This document shows, piece after piece, positions 34,953 through 42,327 of a stretch of DNA of 64,000 nucleotides. The notes beneath the pieces were generated by a model that was not told where the DNA came from, did not search any database, and saw nothing but the letters and a program-made list of their open reading frames with translations. Source of the DNA: G963665815 sp942492065 (GTDB lineage Bacteria > Cloacimonadota > Cloacimonadia > Cloacimonadales > JAIOQZ01); assembly GCA_942492065.1 (NCBI GenBank), contig CALODV010000008.1:620001-684000 (forward strand), in the 5' to 3' direction. The translations under genes and the position numbers were made by a program. Numbering within the stretch: the first letter of the stretch is position 1; each line of letters opens with the position of its first letter.

Positions 34953-36386
34953 GTGATTAGATATTTTTTGATTTTAAGTATGCTTTTAATTAGTAAGTGC
35001 ATTTTTGCTGAGAAGGAGATTGTCAAAATTGAAATTGAGAAGTTACATGGTGAGCAGTTAATATCTGATATTTCCAAAATTGAAGGCGGCTACAATATAT
35101 CATTGTTTCTTGTTGGAGAAACTACTCAATATTATGTGGAAAAAACAACAACTACTGGATACAATATACAAGAACATGAAAACTTTGAGCTTAAAGAAAA
35201 CTTATTAATAGGAAACAGAGAGTTCAATGTGACTTCACAAGAAAATGCAAATTTCATTTTCAACTTTAGTACTAAAGAAGATATGAATTGGCATCTTCAA
35301 ATTCCTGCTAATTCTTCTTATTCTAAAGATCCTGTTCAAACTATTTCAGGTGCTTTTAACATTATCGGGGAGTTACCAAATTCTGTGTTTGATGATGATT
35401 TACATGAGATCGCAAAAAAAACTGGTTATTCTGGCTTGAACTATTACCAAGTATCTCCAGAGGGAAAACTAAATTGGGTAAGACCGGTACATGATTTAGG
35501 TGGTGGATCATTTAGAGTATCGACTATGCTAAATGGTAAATCAATAACTATTTGTAGAGTTGACCTACCTTTTGAGGAAAGAGTACCAGATCCATTTGCA
35601 ATGGGGAAGTTCAAATACTCAAAATCATCTGATCATTTCGTGTGTATGAGGAAATTTTCCTGTAGTGGTAATATGATCTGGGCAAAATTTTTCTCTTGGG
35701 GTGATTTCGTTATGAATCTTAGTATAGATACAAATTACATGGAAGAAATTTCTTTTGCTGGAGTAGTTTCGGGTCCTATCATTTTAAGTAGTAATGAAGC
35801 CGTTAATTTCGACAGCAATCAATTTTACTCCCCAATTCGTATTGTGGGAAAATGTGATGAATTGGGGAATATTTTATGGATCAACACTTTGCATCCAATG
35901 ACTGGGCAAATGTCTTTCCAACACATGATAATGAATAATGGTAATGTAATTGTATCAAATAAATCGGATTCTGTTTCTTCCGAAAATTTTGATAAGAGTA
36001 ATATAGATTCCGATTTCTTCAAGAGAAAATTGATCTGCTACAATGGAAATACCGGTGATATTATATGGAGCGAATATTTGCCTGATGACCTTAATCCCAA
36101 ATTTGATAAAAATAGTGACGACAAAATTTGCATGTCGGTTATGCTTAAAAATGATACTATTTACAATGAATATAAACTAAAAAAAGGTTATCGATATGGA
36201 ATTATATTAGATACACTGGGAGTATTACAGGAATTATACGAGATTCCCTTTGAGGTTACAGATGATGACATAGACTATCTAAAGATTGATTTCAAAAATA
36301 AGTGCATTTTTTATTGTGTGAGAGAGGGGACAGACTATGTCCTTTATGAGGAAAATTTAGATAAATTCAAAATAACAAGAAAGTAG
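34953..36386 (+). CDS. Secreted propeller-like protein, 477 residues
   Basis: I choose the GTG at 34953, preceded by GGAGG with 4-base spacing, because it opens directly into a signal peptide (VIRYFLILSMLLISKCIFA); an ATG ten codons earlier has no ribosome site. The mature protein has repeated strands with GNMIWAKFFSWGDFV, GNILWINTLHPMTG and GDIIWSEYLP. These resemble SBBP/PQQ-type propeller blades, in which each blade ends in W plus an aromatic. It is related in style to the 46678-48312 protein, which also uses GGAGG-N4-GTG. No anchor or sorting signal is seen. The function is unknown. Confidence 0.7.
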   Translation: MIRYFLILSMLLISKCIFAEKEIVKIEIEKLHGEQLISDISKIEGGYNISLFLVGETTQYYVEKTTTTGYNIQEHENFELKENLLIGNREFNVTSQENANFIFNFSTKEDMNWHLQIPANSSYSKDPVQTISGAFNIIGELPNSVFDDDLHEIAKKTGYSGLNYYQVSPEGKLNWVRPVHDLGGGSFRVSTMLNGKSITICRVDLPFEERVPDPFAMGKFKYSKSSDHFVCMRKFSCSGNMIWAKFFSWGDFVMNLSIDTNYMEEISFAGVVSGPIILSSNEAVNFDSNQFYSPIRIVGKCDELGNILWINTLHPMTGQMSFQHMIMNNGNVIVSNKSDSVSSENFDKSNIDSDFFKRKLICYNGNTGDIIWSEYLPDDLNPKFDKNSDDKICMSVMLKNDTIYNEYKLKKGYRYGIILDTLGVLQELYEIPFEVTDDDIDYLKIDFKNKCIFYCVREGTDYVLYEENLDKFKITRK

Positions 36387-36522
36387 GCAATATAACCAGT
36401 ATTTCCAGCTGCGCTATGTGTTCTCAAATCTTAAACGACTTGCAACTCTTATTTTTTCCCTAAGTAATAAGGTCTCATATGATAATCCACATAAAAAATC
36501 CAACAAATCTCACACTTTTTTA

Positions 36523-36551
36523 TTGACATCCTGAAACACAGCACTAAATTA
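36523..36551 (+). promoter_or_regulatory. Weak candidate promoter of the flagellin gene
   Basis: TTGACA at 36523-36528 is followed after 17 bases by AAATTA. The -10 match is poor. I see no clear sigma-28 (TAAA-N15-GCCGATAA) or sigma-54 (GG-N10-GC) site in the 260 bp upstream of the gene. Confidence 0.25.
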
Positions 36552-36663
36552 TTAACAGGTTAGAAATAAGCACACTTCCACAGTACAGGTTACCAAAGTC
36601 CCAATACCTTCTGACAATTATTCTATTGATAAATAATGCAGCAGCTATATATTGGAGATATAT

Positions 36664-37551
36664 ATGGCTTTAAGTATTGATACTTCGTACTTGTCCTATA
36701 TGATTTCAGGCAATCTGAACAATATTGTTGATAATCTAACAACTTCCCTGGAAAGATTATCATCCGGGCTGCGTATAAACTCTTCTTCGGACGATCCTGC
36801 CGGACTTGCCAAAAGTGAATTGATGCGTGCGTCCATTGCAACTTACGATCAGGCTCAAGCAAATGCAAATGACGCTGTTTCTCTCATACAGACTGCAGAA
36901 GGCTCTCTGGATATCATCGACGAGAAACTGACTCGTATGAAGGAACTCGCTGAACAATCTTCTACAGGAACTTACACAGCATCTCAGCGTACAATTATGC
37001 AGTCGGAATTTGCTCTTATGGGAGCTGAAATCGACAGGATTGCCGGCTCTACATCTTATAATGGAATCAAGCTTCTGGATGGTTCTCTCGATTCATCTTC
37101 TACCTGGACATCAAGTGGGGGATGGACTGAACCGGATGGCGGTATTCGCATTCAGGTTGATGATGGTGCTTCACGAGCTGAGGACTACTATTACATAACC
37201 ATTCCTGATACGACTTCCAGCAGTTTATTTAATAATCAGACTGTTGCGATCTCAACTCAGACTGCTGCATCGAACGCACTGGATGTTATCAACACAGCTA
37301 TAATTAATAAGGAAAATGCTCGAAGCTGGCTTGGTGCATTGGAGAACAGGCTTGAAGGTACAATAGACAATCTGGAAGCTAAAACTCTTGCTCTGGAAAG
37401 TGCTGAATCTAATATAATGAATGCAGATATTGCTGCAGAAATGACTCAGTATATCAAAAATACGGTATTACTGCAGGCTGCAACTGCCATTCTCGCTCAG
37501 GCAAATGTATTTCCGTCTTTAGCTCTGGATTTGATTGAAGGACTTAATTAG
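36664..37551 (+). CDS. Flagellin
   Basis: The start is the ATG at 36664 (MALSIDTSYL), with GGAGATAT directly before; a start four codons upstream is possible. The 295-residue protein has the conserved N-terminal D0/D1 helices (LTTSLERLSSGLRINSSSDD, then PAGLAKSELMRASI and AEGSLDIIDEKLTRMKELAEQSS). A short central variable part of about 100 residues follows, and then the C-terminal helices (ESAESNIMNADIAAEMTQYIK, QAATAILAQANVFPSLALDLI). It is the filament subunit of flagella. The central part is small compared with model flagellins of 400-500 residues. No other flagellar gene is in the window, and its 3' end overlaps the stop of the convergent lipoprotein gene by 8 bp. Confidence 0.9.
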   Translation: MALSIDTSYLSYMISGNLNNIVDNLTTSLERLSSGLRINSSSDDPAGLAKSELMRASIATYDQAQANANDAVSLIQTAEGSLDIIDEKLTRMKELAEQSSTGTYTASQRTIMQSEFALMGAEIDRIAGSTSYNGIKLLDGSLDSSSTWTSSGGWTEPDGGIRIQVDDGASRAEDYYYITIPDTTSSSLFNNQTVAISTQTAASNALDVINTAIINKENARSWLGALENRLEGTIDNLEAKTLALESAESNIMNADIAAEMTQYIKNTVLLQAATAILAQANVFPSLALDLIEGLN

Positions 37552-38116
37552 TTTTCCTGTATATTGTGAAATAAGCAAGAGTGTATGAGTCGTTAAAGAG
37601 CCATATAAGACGTTCTTTCATTATAGCACCTATTTCCGCTTTGAGTGAATCAACTTTCATTGAATCCGGTTCTGAAGACACTATTTCGCTCTTGAGCATC
37701 TTCTGAAGTTCTGAAGTCCTGTCAATTTTCTCCTGATCAAACTTTTCCCGTTTCATGTACATGTGCTGATCAACCAGTTTATCAATTTTTCTGGAAGCAA
37801 ATTCTACTGCTGCCTGCAGAGTATCCGGGAATGCAATAATCAGTTTAAAAGTATCTTCTGTTTCGCTTTTATAAAAAGTCTTTATATCTTTGAAGTAAAG
37901 AAGAGTATTGAATGCAGCCACGGCTGTCTGTAAAGAGTCCACTTCAAAATCGCGTTTAATCTTAACGAAGATTTTGTTATCATTAAAAACTTCTTCGGGA
38001 TTTAAATCCGCGTAAATATCTTTCTCTTCTTCAATTTGTTTCTTACACCCTGTGAATAGTGATAATGCTGTTAATGATATGAATAACACTACCAGTGCAA
38101 AAGTCATTTTTTTCAT
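37544..38116 (-). CDS. Lipoprotein of unknown function
   Basis: The 190-residue protein has a lipoprotein signal (MKKMTFALVVLFISLTALSL, then FTGC) followed by a charged stretch KKQIEEEKDIYADLNPEEVF. The mature part is helical and acidic (VAAFNTLLYFKDIKTFYK, RKIDKLVDQHMYMKREKFDQ) with a Leu-rich coiled segment near 130-165. I do not recognise a family. It lies 17 bp downstream of the HEAT-repeat gene and is probably co-transcribed with it. Confidence 0.75.
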   Translation of the reverse strand: MKKMTFALVVLFISLTALSLFTGCKKQIEEEKDIYADLNPEEVFNDNKIFVKIKRDFEVDSLQTAVAAFNTLLYFKDIKTFYKSETEDTFKLIIAFPDTLQAAVEFASRKIDKLVDQHMYMKREKFDQEKIDRTSELQKMLKSEIVSSEPDSMKVDSLKAEIGAIMKERLIWLFNDSYTLAYFTIYRKTN

Positions 38117-38133
38117 TTAGTGAGTCCAGTCTG

Positions 38134-38967
38134 TTATTTATTTCTTATGATATGATATAACCTTTGTCCCATGCTTGAAACATTCTTATTTGAATCGCTT
38201 TTCCAGTCTTGAATTGTTCTTTGGGTAAGCATAATGAATTCCTGAGTTTTATCTCTCTTACTCTTCTGAATAACAATATTAGCAAGTTTTTTCATTGAAA
38301 CCCAGAGTGTTTTAAGCCTTCTTTCGTTGGCGTTTGTCAGCCATTCATGGATAAACGGATAACAATCTGCAGGACGGCTTCTGGCAACTTGAGTAAGGAT
38401 GTGAGTAATTTTCTTCTGAACTTCCATACTCTCATCATCAATAGCCTTGTTTAAGAAGTCCATAATATAAAGCGGATCTCTATGGGCAATGTTTTCCATG
38501 CCGTGGAATGATAAAGCTCTTTGTTTTTCATTTTCTGATTCAAGCCAGATAAGCATTCTTTCTTTCATTACTTTAGGATATCTCTTCCACATGTCATTGA
38601 TAATGCTTTCAACTTCCCAAGGAACGCTTTCAAATGTTTTGCCTACAATATCAAGGATTTTGCTAGGATCGTTAGCATAAAGATTGTAGAAATAGAATAA
38701 GCCCGTGGCTCTGATCCCATAGAATTTGTGACTAAGCATAGCATCGCATATTTCGCTCATTAATTCGACATTCTCATATTTTACCATACCTTTTCCCATA
38801 TATTCTCTAATAAAATAATTAGGGGATTTAGCATAGCTGTTCAGTAGTTTTACTGCCTTTGCTTTTGATTGTTTAGTTCCTTTATCAAGTAAATCGAAAA
38901 TCTCCTCTAAATTGGCGTCAATTTCCTTTAATGTAGCTGTTTCCAGTCTGCCAATATCTTTCAGCAT
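38134..38967 (-). CDS. HEAT-repeat protein, DNA-alkylation-repair-like
   Basis: The 277-residue protein consists of helical repeats (VKLLNSYAKSPNYFIREYMG, YGIRATGLFYFYNLYANDP, RALSFHGMENIAHRDPLYIM). Each repeat is about 35-40 residues with the HEAT-like pattern seen in AlkD-type DNA glycosylases and similar scaffold proteins. The paired tryptophan or aromatic lesion-binding residues of AlkD cannot be assigned. It has no signal peptide. The shared operon with a lipoprotein gene argues for a scaffold role as much as for DNA repair. Confidence 0.6.
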   Translation of the reverse strand: MLKDIGRLETATLKEIDANLEEIFDLLDKGTKQSKAKAVKLLNSYAKSPNYFIREYMGKGMVKYENVELMSEICDAMLSHKFYGIRATGLFYFYNLYANDPSKILDIVGKTFESVPWEVESIINDMWKRYPKVMKERMLIWLESENEKQRALSFHGMENIAHRDPLYIMDFLNKAIDDESMEVQKKITHILTQVARSRPADCYPFIHEWLTNANERRLKTLWVSMKKLANIVIQKSKRDKTQEFIMLTQRTIQDWKSDSNKNVSSMGQRLYHIIRNK

Positions 38968-39264
38968 TGTTTCCTCTCTTTTGTTATACTAAGCGTACAA
39001 TTAATAAGTGACAAGAATGTGTTTATTACACAGGTTGTTATTAATAGATACGTGATTTTTGTTTTTCTTAATGCAAAATCTATTCCAAATATTGTTTATT
39101 TTGCTTGAGATTTTTTATCAATCGTTGAACAGAGATAAACTAAGATGCATGCTTAAAATGTCAATAACAATTTTACATAAATTATTGAAAAATATCGACA
39201 TTGAAATATTGAATAGGGATGTTGTCAGAACAATGTGAAATCAATTTCACTTTTTAAAGGCAGC

Positions 39265-39294
39265 AAAAAAGAGATCATTCAGTTGAATGATCTC
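39265..39294 (-). terminator. Terminator of the nucleotidase operon
   Basis: The 11-bp perfect stem GAGATCATTCA / TGAATGATCTC with a 2-base centre is followed on the minus strand by six U residues, 27 bp past the nucleotidase stop. The other 300 bp up to 38968 hold no feature I can support. Confidence 0.9.
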
Positions 39295-39320
39295 ATTAAG
39301 CTATATGATTTAATATAATG

Positions 39321-40976
39321 CTACTTATTAAGTTCCTTAAGTAATTGAGGATCCATCTGGGAATCGTCATCTTTCTTCCAGCGATCATCAATTTTAGCTT
39401 TTACGGGAGAGCTTTTACGAATATAATCTGCAATCACATCTCGCATATTATTCTCAAGTCTTGTAATATCTTCTTCAGGAACTTGGGTCAGGAGGGTAAG
39501 TCCTGCATTGCCCTGCATAAGAAAGTCAGTAGTCACGATTGTATAAATCTTGTCTTTTTCCCATGGTTCTCCACCAATAAGCAGTTTCGTCACCCTGTCA
39601 AAGTTTTTTCGTTTACGATTATACACAACGTTTACACCTGACACTCTTAAACCATGTCTTGATCCTTCAATCCTTTTCTCAATGATTTTCTTGAGAAACT
39701 CACCGGATGCTTTGAAAACAACTAGCTGATTATCGAAAGGCTGAACATTGAACACTTCTCTATAAGTTATAGGTCCAAGATCAATTTCATCTCTGATACC
39801 GCCAAGATTTAAGAAAGAGAAATCTGCATTAGTTGCTTCCCGCATTACATCCACGATGAAGTTACCAATAACACTCTGAGCCCCTGTTCCTGATTTAGAA
39901 AGAAATACGGATGTTTCACCAATAACTTCATCCATGCCTTTTTCAGCTTCTTTTCTTCTTTCCTCAATGAATTCATACATATCTTGGTCAGGAATTATCT
40001 GATCTTCAAACAAGGTCACGAGAATACCTTTCTCAGTTGGAGCTTCCCAGCCTGAAAGTTTTTTCGTTTCTTTATCTATTTTGATCAGGATATGTCCAAG
40101 ACTGCTTCCGTAAGCATAGCCCTGAATACAGAGTGTATGTGTTACAGGATCTTCCCAGGGTTCATCAAAACCTTTATGCATGTGACCGCCAATAATCAGA
40201 TCAATACCGTCAACTTCATGTGCAAGCTCCTGAGAATCAAAACCCCAACGGTGTTCTCTCTCTCGTTTATTATCACCATATCTGTAGTCATAAGTAGGCT
40301 GCGGTGTGTAGGGCAGCCCCATATGACCGGCAACAATAACAATATCGGCACCTTCGTCTTTAACTATTTTTATGTATTTTTCAACAGCAGGTTTTACCGG
40401 AGTAAAATCAATATTCTTGATATGTTCCGGAAAACTCATCATTTCAGTATCGGTAGTGGTAACACCAATAATAGCTATTTTGACTCCCATTTTTTCAACC
40501 ATTAAGTATGGCTGAACATAATCTACTAATTTACCTGTTTTTTTATTGATAATGTTACAGGCAAGAATAGGTATCTTTGAGTGTTGATATGTTTTTATCA
40601 GTTCATCTTCACCAATATCATATTCATGATTACCGACAACTGTAAGGTCATAGCCTACTTTATTCATGTATTCCAGAACAGATACACCTTTTGAAACTGT
40701 TCCGATAGGGTGTCCCTGAAAAAAATCTCCAACATCAATAAGCAGGTTATCTCTTTTCTCTCCCGATTTCTCTCTGACTTCTTTGATATAAGTTGCAGCT
40801 ACTGCTCCACCACCCAACATTGGGGGGAATTCGGGATTCATGAATGTTGCAGGATATCTGTCAATTCCACCATGAATATCGTTTGAGAACATTATATCAA
40901 GTATTAAATCTTCAGCTGCCAGTAATGACAGAAGAAAGAGAATCGCTGTAATTAAAAGTATTTTCTTTGAGATCAT
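39321..40976 (-). CDS. Exported 5'-nucleotidase / cyclic phosphodiesterase
   Basis: The 551-residue protein of the UshA/5'-nucleotidase family should remove phosphate from nucleotides, or open 2',3'-cyclic nucleotides, outside the cytoplasm. A signal peptide (MISKKILLITAILFLLSLLA) is followed by the metallophosphoesterase domain with dimetal motifs: SNDIHGG, LLIDVGDFFQG, VVGNHEYDIG, IVAGHMGL and IIGGHMHKGF. The C-terminal substrate domain at about 350-530 has FLNLGGIRDEIDLGPITYREV and FNVQPFDNQLVV. It lies 10 bp downstream of the outer-membrane protein gene and ends at a terminator, as the last gene of the operon. Confidence 0.92.
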   Translation of the reverse strand: MISKKILLITAILFLLSLLAAEDLILDIMFSNDIHGGIDRYPATFMNPEFPPMLGGGAVAATYIKEVREKSGEKRDNLLIDVGDFFQGHPIGTVSKGVSVLEYMNKVGYDLTVVGNHEYDIGEDELIKTYQHSKIPILACNIINKKTGKLVDYVQPYLMVEKMGVKIAIIGVTTTDTEMMSFPEHIKNIDFTPVKPAVEKYIKIVKDEGADIVIVAGHMGLPYTPQPTYDYRYGDNKREREHRWGFDSQELAHEVDGIDLIIGGHMHKGFDEPWEDPVTHTLCIQGYAYGSSLGHILIKIDKETKKLSGWEAPTEKGILVTLFEDQIIPDQDMYEFIEERRKEAEKGMDEVIGETSVFLSKSGTGAQSVIGNFIVDVMREATNADFSFLNLGGIRDEIDLGPITYREVFNVQPFDNQLVVFKASGEFLKKIIEKRIEGSRHGLRVSGVNVVYNRKRKNFDRVTKLLIGGEPWEKDKIYTIVTTDFLMQGNAGLTLLTQVPEEDITRLENNMRDVIADYIRKSSPVKAKIDDRWKKDDDSQMDPQLLKELNK

Positions 40977-40985
40977 ATTACCTCA

Positions 40986-42317
40986 TTACCAATGGAAGGA
41001 TAAACCTGAGTATAACAGCAGAGTTGACTCTTCCACTTCTTCGTTTTCATTATGATTAACTTTTGCTGATCTCCAGAATTTTGATTCTTCATAAGCGTTT
41101 GTATACTGAAGATCATCATAATATCTGTCTTCAAACAAGTCTTCCTGTTTGTAGAGTCTGTTTGTATAAATCGCAGAAATATCCATTGTAAGGTTATCAA
41201 CAATCTCGAAACCTGTTCCAACGGTTATTGTCTGGTGAATAAGTGATTTGTCTTTTGGAGAGTGTTCATATCTGAAACCGCATCTTAATGGAATACGGTT
41301 TTCAATTTTATGTTCCATGCCAACATAATAGCTTAATACATCTTCATAACTGTCACTTATCTCTGACCAGTTTGTCAGTTCCATTTCAAAGTTGAAGAAA
41401 GTCCTGAACTCATTTCTCGGCATGAATGTTGTTCCGAATCTGATACTGGATGGAATAGTGAAATCAGTGGTGGTTTCTTCAAGACCAGCCATAGTAATAT
41501 CGCAATCTACATCTGTCTCGGGTTTGAAGCTGAAACCAAGATTGATTCTTTCGTTCACATCAATTATTGCTCCGAAGTTTAATTGTGTACCTGAGAACTC
41601 ACGTTTTGCTGACTGATAATAATCAGGGAGCTGGAAATAAGCAGCTACTGAATCTCTTGCCCTTTGTGTCCAGGTAATTGATTTAGTATATTCATGTTCT
41701 CCGGTCAGGAATGAGACTGTAACTCCAAGAGAAGCTTTATCGACAAACTTAAGACCATATATATTGTTGAATTTTGTGGCAAATGTTATATCAAATGCGT
41801 TAAGGGAACCTTCATTCTCAATCTTGTTTTTTGCAACAACAAACGGATACATTTCAAAATCTGAGTCACCGTCAGTTCTGACATCTTCTGAATAGTCAGA
41901 GTTGAAGTCTATTGCAGGTCTGTAAGCGAGACCGACAGAATATTGGTTTTGTCCCGCTTTGTATGAGTATCCTGCGGCTGCGGCGAAGTTGGAATAGAAG
42001 TTTTGCTCCTGATTGTAAACAGCATCTCCAACTTTTGAATCGAAGTAGTTATAAGCGGGTATTTTTCTGTCTTCTTTATGATAAGAAGAAAGATTTACCA
42101 GTTGAAAGCTGAATTTATTGTCAGGCAGTGAGAGGTTTGCAGGGTTTATGGTTGCATCGAGTCCGTTTACGGAATACGCAACCCCTGTCGATCCCATTCC
42201 TGCGGATCTTGGGTTTACAGTATCAATTCTATTTCCGATATTGTCGCTGTCATAAAGCGAAAACGAGAATAGAGATGTACAAATTATCAGAAAAAGCATT
42301 ATATTAATATATTTCAT
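40986..42317 (-). CDS. Outer-membrane beta-barrel protein, FadL/PorV-like
   Basis: The 443-residue protein has a signal peptide (MKYINIMLFLIICTSLFSF) and the motif NPRSAGMGSTGVAYSVNGLD at the mature N-terminus. That motif is typical of the OMPP1/FadL/TodX and PorV/PorQ type barrels. The rest alternates short amphipathic strands and ends in an aromatic residue (LLYSGLSFHW), as outer-membrane proteins do. Such barrels import hydrophobic compounds or act as shuttles for secreted proteins. It is 11 bp downstream of the helix-hairpin-helix barrel gene, and the nucleotidase gene follows. A role as porin for nucleotides or their products is an inference from context. Confidence 0.8.
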   Translation of the reverse strand: MKYINIMLFLIICTSLFSFSLYDSDNIGNRIDTVNPRSAGMGSTGVAYSVNGLDATINPANLSLPDNKFSFQLVNLSSYHKEDRKIPAYNYFDSKVGDAVYNQEQNFYSNFAAAAGYSYKAGQNQYSVGLAYRPAIDFNSDYSEDVRTDGDSDFEMYPFVVAKNKIENEGSLNAFDITFATKFNNIYGLKFVDKASLGVTVSFLTGEHEYTKSITWTQRARDSVAAYFQLPDYYQSAKREFSGTQLNFGAIIDVNERINLGFSFKPETDVDCDITMAGLEETTTDFTIPSSIRFGTTFMPRNEFRTFFNFEMELTNWSEISDSYEDVLSYYVGMEHKIENRIPLRCGFRYEHSPKDKSLIHQTITVGTGFEIVDNLTMDISAIYTNRLYKQEDLFEDRYYDDLQYTNAYEESKFWRSAKVNHNENEEVEESTLLLYSGLSFHW

Positions 42318-42327
42318 TCATCCTCCG

